From Chlorops oryzae (Eukaryota; Arthropoda; Insecta; Diptera; Chloropidae), in NCBI GenBank assembly GCA_020466095.1, contig CM035806.1, forward strand, positions 126,536,393-126,600,392: DNA of 64,000 nt. The letters are read 5' to 3'. A program made the translations under genes and the position numbers. The stretch's first letter is position 1; every line of letters begins with the position of its first letter. The notes under the pieces are model-generated. The model had not been told where the DNA came from. It saw nothing but the letters and a program-made list of their open reading frames with translations, and ran no database searches. Positions 57,502-64,000 of this stretch are shown piece after piece.

Positions 57502-58665
57502 TTTTTATACCCAGCGTAAGCGGGGTATATTAGTTTTGTGCAAATCTTGTAACAGGGAGAATTAAGCTCCGGAGATATAGAAAAATATATATAGAAATGA
57601 TCAGGATCAAAAACTGAATCGATTTAGACATGTCCGTCTGTCCGTCTGACCGTCTGTCCGTGGTCAGATCTCCTCCGAAACGGCTGAACCAATGAAGTCG
57701 AAATTTGGCACACAGGTATATCGGGATCCGAGTATGATCCTAAGTAAAAATGGGAGACATCCGCCCACTGCCACGCCCACAAATGAATATAATGTGTTTT
57801 CAATAAAATGATTGTAACTTGCGAACCACTCAACACATTCCATTGATATTTGGTGTGCTAGTAAACTACGAAAAGGGACATATCCTGGCAAAAAATAGAC
57901 GCCGCCATCCTCGAGCCACGCCCACAAATAAGCCCAAAAATAAGGGCTTATCGTAACTTGTGAAGTAAAAGGCGTAGAAGCTTCAAATTCGCAGCATAGG
58001 TTGACCAAGGCAAATGAAAGGTGTAGGAACAAAAATTTATGTAGCCCGCCCACTGCCACGCCCACAAATAGAGAATTTTTATAACTTCCGAAGTAAAAGG
58101 CGTAGAAGCTTCGAATTCGCAACATAGGTTCACCAAGGCGAATGAAAGGTGTAGGAAAAAATTTTTTGTGGCCCGCCCACTGCCACGCCCACAAATAAAG
58201 ATTTTTCGTAACTTCCGAAGTAAAAGGCGTAGAAGCTTCGAATTCGCAACATAGGTTCACCAAGGCGAATGAAAGGTGTAGGAAAATTTGTTTTTTGGCC
58301 CGCCCACTGCCACGCCCACAAATAAAGATTTTTCGTAACTTCCGAAGTAAAAGGCGTCGAAGCTTCAAATTCGCAACATAGGTTCACCAAGGCGAATGAA
58401 AGGTGTAGGGAAATAAATTATGTTGCCCGCCCACTGCCACGCCCACAAATGAAGATTGTTCGTAACTTCCGAAGTAAAAGGCGTCGAAGCTTCAAATTCG
58501 CAACATAGGTTCACCAAGGCGAATGAAAGGTGAAGGAAAATATTTTTTGTGGCCCACCCACTGCCACGCCCACAAATAGAGAAGCAAAACATAGTGCGCT
58601 CATAATGTCGGGACGCTGGGTATTTCAAAGTCGGGCTTGACCGACTTTAGCTTTCTTACTTGTTT
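57502..58665 (+). mobile_element. DINE family A, copy A6 (longest, expanded internal repeat)
   Basis: TTTTTATACCCAGCGTAAGC to TTAGCTTTCTTACTTGTTT with both end hairpins. A ~127-bp unit, starting at about 58045, 58171, 58299, 58425 and 58552, forms a tandem array. Each unit carries CCGCCCACTGCCACGCCCAC, then TTCGTAACTTCCGAAGTAAA and CACCAAGGCGAATGAAAGG. Open frames on the minus strand through the array are repeat artefacts. Confidence 0.92.
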
Positions 58666-59261
58666 CTTCATACATATATTAGTTTTTTTTTTTTTTTTTT
58701 TTTTTCAAATAATTAATTAATCAATTACTTAATTACTTCTCTGTTGCTTTGTTTATTTAAATATTTGATTATGTATTTATTTATTAATTTATTATATGTT
58801 TTTATCTATTTATTTATTAAATGTTTTGTTTCAGATTATTTCAAGATGCACCAACATCATTGCATATAAAAAGAGGTTGCCGCGTGCAATTTGAATCGCC
58901 GCGGCCAGGAATGTCTTTTACGGCTCGTCGTTAATTTTAGACAAAAATATGCAGTTGACATAATTTTCTCTTATTTTTTTTCTATTTTTCTATTCATATC
59001 TCTAGCTGTGGCGAGTGACATAAAAAAAAGATAGCAGCAGTTCTTTGTCATGCCTTCCAAAAATTCACTTGCCTAATTCCAATAGAGAGAAGAAAAAAAA
59101 TAGAACCAACAGAGATATAGATACAAATCCAATCCGATGTTGGCAGTAAAAACAGCTGTCTACTTCCTCCGATTTTTGTTTTTGTCTGAGAATATTCAAA
59201 TGTCAAAATCGACGAAAGAGAAGGCTTTCTTGAAATGGACAGATTCCTAAAAATGCACTTA
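58666..59261. other. no gene seen
   Basis: T run at 58681-58705 and AT-rich spacer. Confidence 0.4.
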
Positions 59262-59513
59262 GGGGTCGTCCATATATTACGTCATCATACAGGGGTGAGG
59301 AGGGGGTCTCGCGAATGATGACGCTTGCTGATGAGGGGGAGGGGGTCAATCCGCAATGATCACGTCATCATCTCTATCTTATAAGAAAACACTATAAAAC
59401 TATATTTTGAAGAAATTAATTTCTATTTAATTGTGAAATAATAAAGAGCTCAAAGATGATGTCAAACGAGGGGGAAGCGTGGGGGCTAATGGACGACGAC
59501 GATTGATGATATA

Positions 59514-61719
59514 CAGGGTGTTCCGTACTAACGTGCTTTTCTTTATAGGGTTGGTAGAGGGGGTCATTGTGAACAAAAAATCGTATGAGAGGGGGGGGTC
59601 TAAAATGTAACCCTGAGGAGTTATAGGGCCTTAAAGTTTTTAGGCAGTGAGTCGAGAAAAATAATTCTCCCACGATAATGGTTTATCGTAGGGAAAAAAC
59701 TGAAATGCAGTTTGAAAGCTAATTGTATGGGCTTTTAAGAAAAATTAAGTTGCTGGTCAAAATTTGAGCCATTGAGGGAAAAATAAACGGTCAAAGTCAA
59801 AAATTCTGAAAAAATTTTTATTTTTTCGACTTTGAGAGCCATTTTGGTATGAAAAAGGTCGTATTAACACATACTTTTCTAATTTTTTTCCAAATCTACG
59901 TTAAATTTCCTTTAAAACGTTGGTACATTTGTCATACCTTGTTAGCGGTTTAACCTCAGGAAAAATAGGTTTCAAAAACAAAAACAAACTTGAACTTTTT
60001 TTATTCAATTTAATTTTATTTGTAAACAGAAGATATTTGTCGAGTTAGCCATGATCATTTATGGAAAAGTCTTTTGTAAAATAAGCTTTGAGTTATTTTG
60101 GAATTCCAAAATGGCATATTCCAGTGAGGAATATACTGACATGGTGTTCATTTTGGGGTTTGCAAACGGAAACCAGGCAGAAGCTCGCAGGGAGTACACT
60201 AGGCGATTTCCTGAACGTACAGTACCCCACGAAAGAACATTTGGAAACTGTTTCAGACGCCTTCGCGAATGTGGCTCTTTTGCACGGCCTAGAGTTGATG
60301 TTGGTGTAGCAGTTAGGGATGTTGCAGAAGAAGAAAATGTTTTGCAAGCTGTTCGAGCGGACCCATCCATAAGCATTCGACGAATAAGCGGAAGAACTGG
60401 AGTCTCACAAACTCAGGTATGGAGAATCCTTCACAAGGAACGTCTCCATCCATACCATTTTACTCCTGTGCAAGAGCTTTTACCGAGCGACTATGCAAAA
60501 AGAACACAGTTTTCCGAATGGATCATAGCAAATGCCGACAACATTCCCCACGTATTATGGACTGATGAGTCCACTTTTACAAAGGACGGGGTTTTTAATT
60601 TCCACAACGCACACCTTTGGTCTCAATCGAACCCGCAAGCTATGCGAGTGGGTGGGTCACAATTTAAATTTTCTGTCAATGTTTGGGCTGGTATAATTGG
60701 TTCAAATTTAATTGGTCCCCATGTATTTGACTCAAATCTGAATTCGCGGCTGTACGTTGAGTTTTTAGAAGCAAATCTACCGGAACTTCTAGAAGATGTG
60801 CCGTTGATGGTGAGGAACCAAATAATTTACCAGCATGATGGTGCTCCAGCACATTTTGGTGCAATTGTAAGGGGCTTCTTAGACGAAAACTATCGAAATA
60901 GATGGATTGGAAGGAATGGTCCGGTGAAATGGCCACCACGATCACCAGACCTTACACCTTTAGATTTCTTTTTGTGGGGTCGACTGAAGGAAATCGTATA
61001 TTCAGCTCCCGTTCGGTCAAGACCACATTTAATAGGCCGTTTCATGGAAGCTTTCAATATTGTAAGAGAAGAATTACCAAATACAAATCTATGTCATGAA
61101 ATTCTAAAAAGAGCGAACTGTTGCGTACATAGGTCCGGCCACCAATTTGAAAACGTCCTGTAAGAATAAAACAAATTTTGTTTTAAATTTATGCGAACGT
61201 TAACAGTTTACAAATAAAATTAAATTGAATAAAAAAAGTTCAAGTTTGTTTTTGTTTTTGAAACCTATTTTTCCTGAGGTTAAACCGCTAACAAGGTATG
61301 ACAAATGTACCAACGTTTTAAAGGAAATTTAACGTAGATTTGGAAAAAAATTAGAAAAGTATGTGTTAATACGACCTTTTTCATACCAAAATGGCTCTCA
61401 AAGTCGAAAAAATGAAAATTTTTTCAGAATTTTTGACTTTGACCGTTTATTTTTCCCTCAATGGCTCAAATTTTGACCAGCAACTTAATTTTTCTTAAAA
61501 GCCCATACAATTAGCTTTCAAACTGCATTTCAGTTTTTTCCCTACGATAAACCATTATCGTGGGAGAATTATTTTTCTCGACTCACTGCCTAAAAACTTT
61601 AAGGCCCTATAACTCCACAGGGTTACATTTTAGACCCCCCCCTCTCATACGATTTTTTGTTCACAATGACCCCCTCTACCAACCCTATAAAAAAAAGCAC
61701 GTTAGTACGGAACACCCTG
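59514..61719 (+). mobile_element. DD41D Tc1/mariner-type transposon, 2206 bp, 514-bp TIRs
   Basis: It begins CAGGGTGTTCCGTACTAACG, and the right end is its reverse complement. The inverted repeats run 59514-60027 and 61206-61719, both 514 bp and nearly identical by eye. TA flanks both sides (59512-59513, 61720-61721). One intact transposase gene fills the 1.18-kb core. With near-identical repeats and an open gene this is the best candidate for a recently active element here. Confidence 0.93.
60111..61163 (+). CDS. DD41D transposase, intact, 350 aa
   Basis: Transposase of the Tc1/mariner superfamily; it would cut and rejoin its own element at TA sites in the nucleus. The start at 60111 (MAYSSEEYTDMVFILGFANG) matches where the family's conserved N-terminus begins; an upstream in-frame ATG at 60051 would add 20 residues. 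Residues 8-60 look like the DUF4817-type N-terminal domain, and 85-110 (ISIRRISGRTGVSQTQVWRI) a helix-turn-helix. The catalytic aspartates are D152 (WTDES), D243 (QHDGAPAHF) and D285 (SPDLTPLDFF), with 41 residues between the last two. Signature blocks FSVNVWAGIIG and WPPRSPDLTPLDFFLWG are present. No stop or frameshift; length is normal. DD41D spacing also characterises rosa and Visitor elements; which it belongs to needs a tree. Confidence 0.93.
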   Translation: MAYSSEEYTDMVFILGFANGNQAEARREYTRRFPERTVPHERTFGNCFRRLRECGSFARPRVDVGVAVRDVAEEENVLQAVRADPSISIRRISGRTGVSQTQVWRILHKERLHPYHFTPVQELLPSDYAKRTQFSEWIIANADNIPHVLWTDESTFTKDGVFNFHNAHLWSQSNPQAMRVGGSQFKFSVNVWAGIIGSNLIGPHVFDSNLNSRLYVEFLEANLPELLEDVPLMVRNQIIYQHDGAPAHFGAIVRGFLDENYRNRWIGRNGPVKWPPRSPDLTPLDFFLWGRLKEIVYSAPVRSRPHLIGRFMEAFNIVREELPNTNLCHEILKRANCCVHRSGHQFENVL

Positions 61720-61789
61720 TATATGATGACGAAATATATGGAAGGCCCCTTATTTAGATAAGGGCAATACATAGTAGCTCAAAAATTCA

Positions 61790-62155
61790 ACTTTCGATTA
61801 ACAAAATTATCGATTTTTTTTATTATCAAAATGATCAATTATTCAATCTATCGATTATAGGAACGATCGATTATAGGAACGATTGATTATAGGAACGATC
61901 GATTACAGGAACGATCGATTATAGGAACGATCGATTATCGAAAATATCGATTATTTCTTATATCTATTGTTGAAACTATAGATTCTTGCAACTATCGATT
62001 ATTGATCCTATCGATTCTTGAAACTATCGATTGTTGAAACTCGATTATTCAAACTATCAATAACTTAGAAAATCGATTTTTAACCTATCGATTAGTGAAA
62101 CTATCGATTTTTGAAACGATCGATTATTGAACCTATCGAATATCGAATAATCGAA
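61790..62155. repeat. ATCGATT-rich minisatellite with a ~17-bp unit
   Basis: About five head-to-tail copies of ATAGGAACGATCGATT at 61857-61930, then looser repeats of CTATCGATTNTTGAAA to 62155. Confidence 0.88.
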
Positions 62156-62384
62156 AACTCTCCGGTTCTATTACGTCATGAAAAATCTTCAGAATTTCTG
62201 CGTGTCTTAAGTCTCCCATTTTACAAACCAAATGAGAATTATAGGCGTAATGCTAAGCCGCGTATACTATGTATGATTACAAAGTATGCAGAATTGACTA
62301 AGAAAGGCTTTAAAATTCGGATCCTTGTGTGTTACCACGTGATATAAATTGAGAAATGCTACTTTTGCACAATATTTTATTAAA

Positions 62385-62482
62385 TTTTAAGTTTGTCTAC
62401 TTGTCTAAATCTACAGAGCCTAGTTCTCCCTGTTTCAAGATCCGCACAAAACTAATATACTCTGCTTACGGTGGGTATAAAA
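62385..62482 (-). mobile_element. DINE family A 5' terminal fragment (A7)
   Basis: TTGTCTAAATCTACAGAGCC then TAGTTCTCCCTGTTTCAAG and TTACGGTGGGTATAAAAA match the first ~95 bp of family A in reverse. Confidence 0.75.
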
Positions 62483-62606
62483 AGCTTGCTTGATATTATG
62501 TACAAAATCATACTTGAAATGGTGTGTACATTTTTTAAGGAATAAATAAATATATAAATGTGTGCGTGTGTGTGTGAATGTTTTGTTTGCATGCGTCTGT
62601 CATTAT

Positions 62607-63352
62607 TTTCGTCCAATCGTCCAAAATTTTCAGTTTCGGTTTCGGTTCGGTTTAAGCTCGGAAAAGGCCGAAACCGAAACCGAAACCGAAACTTTCAAAC
62701 ATATTTTGGTAGACTTGAAACAAAACTTTGTACAACTAACATACTTAAAGTGAAAAAGCTTTGTTTTTTTTTTTTACATTAGTAATGTATATGCCTCGGA
62801 ATTTGAATATGTAAAAAATTCAAAAAAAATGCAAAAAATTCAAAATATTGAAAAAATTCACAGTCAAAAATTCCAAATTAGTTCGATTTAGGGCCGTTTT
62901 CTTATCTTTTTTTATCTGTAAGTTAAATTATCCTGATGATAATTTCATACAAATTTGATTAATAAGTCAAAGAAATTAGAATTTAACTGGCATATAAAGT
63001 TTAAAAGTGGGATTAGAAAACGGCCCTTAGTATGCCTATTAAAATGTTGAATTGTCAAATTAACAAAAAAAAGCCTACTTTAGTGAATAAAATATTCAAA
63101 AAGCACAGTTAAATGCAAAAAAATTCAAAATATTCAATAAATTCAAATAATTCAAAAAAATTCAAAATATTCAAAATCCGAGCTCTAAGAATGTATATAT
63201 TTTAAATTCATATACTAGCACACAATAAAATTAGTTTTGTTTCTCAGATTTGAAAAGTTTCGGTTTCGGTTCGGCCACCGAATCTTTAAAAAAACCGAAT
63301 ATTCGGTTTCGGTTCGGTTTCGGTTGAAAATTTTGACTTCGGTCGGACTCTA
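62607..63352. mobile_element. hAT element, 746 bp, with CCGAAA-repeat arms
   Basis: Flanked by a perfect 8-bp duplication GTCATTAT (62599-62606, 63353-63360). The right end, read inward, is TAGAGTCCGACCGAAGTC, a relative of the end of the hAT at 15833 (TAGTGTCCGACCGAAGGT). The left end is diverged. Both arms carry GGTTTCGGTTTCGG-type repeats. The interior is AT-rich with repeated AAATTCAAAA words. Confidence 0.85.
62891..63026. mobile_element. PIF/Harbinger-type MITE, 136 bp, nested in the hAT
   Basis: Ends GGGCCGTTTTCTTATC and, read inward, GGGCCGTTTTCTAATC, flanked by TTA (62888-62890, 63027-63029). Confidence 0.85.
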
Positions 63353-63360
63353 GTCATTAT

Positions 63361-64000
63361 GCATTCAATTTGCTAACATATCTAGATACGGTGAGTACCT
63401 ACGTTACTGCGATCCAGTTGCTTGTCGCCGGCTAGTGCCCAACGTATCCCGCAGCTGCGATTCCTAATGAAACGTCGCGGAATTGCATCTTAATCAACGA
63501 GACCGAATAGCAATCAGCGCCAGCTTTAGCACCAGCAAAAAGTAACAGCACCGTTTGAATCGTTGCATTCACGTTCGCATCCGCGCATGCGCAACCGATA
63601 TACGCATGCATTCGCGTTAAACACGAACGTGCAACGTATAAACAAAATTATGTACAATCCACATATGTATGTACAAGAGTTACAAAAGCCAGTTTGTTTT
63701 TCATATTAGAAAATCTAACATTTAAAAAATATGAAGAGAAAAAGACAGAGAGATGAAGGAAAAGAGAGAGCGACAAAAATGGCAATGGCAAAAATTTTAA
63801 TTTTCTTGTAACTTCGTCTGTCTGCCATTAATTTGTGTTTTGTATAGACAAAAGGCAATGGTATCTGCGGCCGAATGGGAAGTAGGAAAAAGAAAAAGAT
63901 CAACACTTTATTGCCTGCAGTGATTTTTCGCATAGGCTTAAGAAACACATCAAACTTTTAAAAAAAAATCTCTTTTTTCATAAAAGTTTCGCAAACACAA
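63361..64000. other. no gene seen
   Basis: Spacer to the window end. ACGTTCGCATCCGCGCATGC at 63570 is GC-richer, but no feature is recognised. Confidence 0.4.

Larger units (their letters stand above)
59262..61749. mobile_element. PIF/Harbinger-type MITE (~280 bp) split by the DD41D transposon
   Basis: Ends GGGGTCGTCCATATATTACG and, read inward, GGGGCCTTCCATATATTTCG. The TTA duplication (59259-59261, 61750-61752) is typical of PIF/Harbinger. Removing 59514-61719 leaves one continuous short element. Confidence 0.82.

Noticed and set aside
57664..58628. Minus-strand frames of up to 234 codons with repeated 'LCCEFEASTPFTSEV' segments
   Set aside because: They read the tandem unit of a DINE element. 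The same peptide appears in other DINE copies on whichever strand is reversed, and family members are non-coding.
61857..61930. CRISPR array
   Set aside because: The 16-17 bp units are contiguous with no unique spacers, in a eukaryotic genome.

Overview
The window looks like transposon-dense, non-genic DNA from a dipteran fly nuclear genome. Support comes from several repeats of the DINE-1/mini-me (Helentron-associated) type known from flies, a DD34D mariner, a DD41D element, several hAT and PIF/Harbinger-like elements, AT-rich spacers and short introns. A tephritid-like fly is possible, but that is an inference. I found no convincing host protein-coding gene, no real tRNA or rRNA gene and no CRISPR array. 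Nearly everything recognisable is a mobile element, often nested in another.

Layout. 1-9.5 kb: a DINE copy carrying two hAT insertions, two long (CT)n tracts, a pogo-like MITE, and a 966-bp TIR element (E1) holding two tRNA-like units. 9.5-12.8 kb: a DINE fragment, a decayed tnp2-type transposase gene and a complete short DINE. 12.9-18.1 kb: a decayed ZMYM/TTF-type hAT gene split by another hAT, itself carrying a 2.65-kb CCC...GGG element and a third hAT. 18-25 kb: DINE pieces, the largest CT tract (20.2-21.3 kb) and a GA tract. 25.8-27.0 kb: a complete mariner with one nonsense codon. 27-35 kb: further DINE copies and MITEs.

35.8-45.4 kb is the most structured region. A tRNA-derived SINE is interrupted by a hAT and by an 8.5-kb two-gene transposon. 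That transposon encodes a tnp2-like protein and, 40 bp downstream, a multi-exon DUF4806-like protein. It is itself riddled with insertions: two near-identical 0.64-kb MITEs, two DINEs, a hAT, a tRNA-like-bearing CCCAGCA element and a second tRNA-like composite (E2) holding a second SINE. Target-site duplications let the order of events be read directly.

46-59 kb: hAT MITEs, the 3' end of a non-LTR retrotransposon, further DINE copies with a ~127-bp internal tandem repeat, and an unnamed transposase-like gene broken by frameshifts. 59.3-61.7 kb: a Harbinger-type MITE split by an apparently intact 2.2-kb DD41D transposon with 514-bp inverted repeats. This is the only intact coding gene of clear identity. 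61.8-64 kb: a small tandem repeat and a hAT with a nested Harbinger MITE.

The most interesting pattern is a set of DNA transposons with CCC...GGG or CAC...GTG ends, 2-bp target duplications and family-specific subterminal repeats. Three of them carry tRNA-like (Pol III promoter-like) modules. In two of these three the internal architecture is shared while the ends are entirely different.
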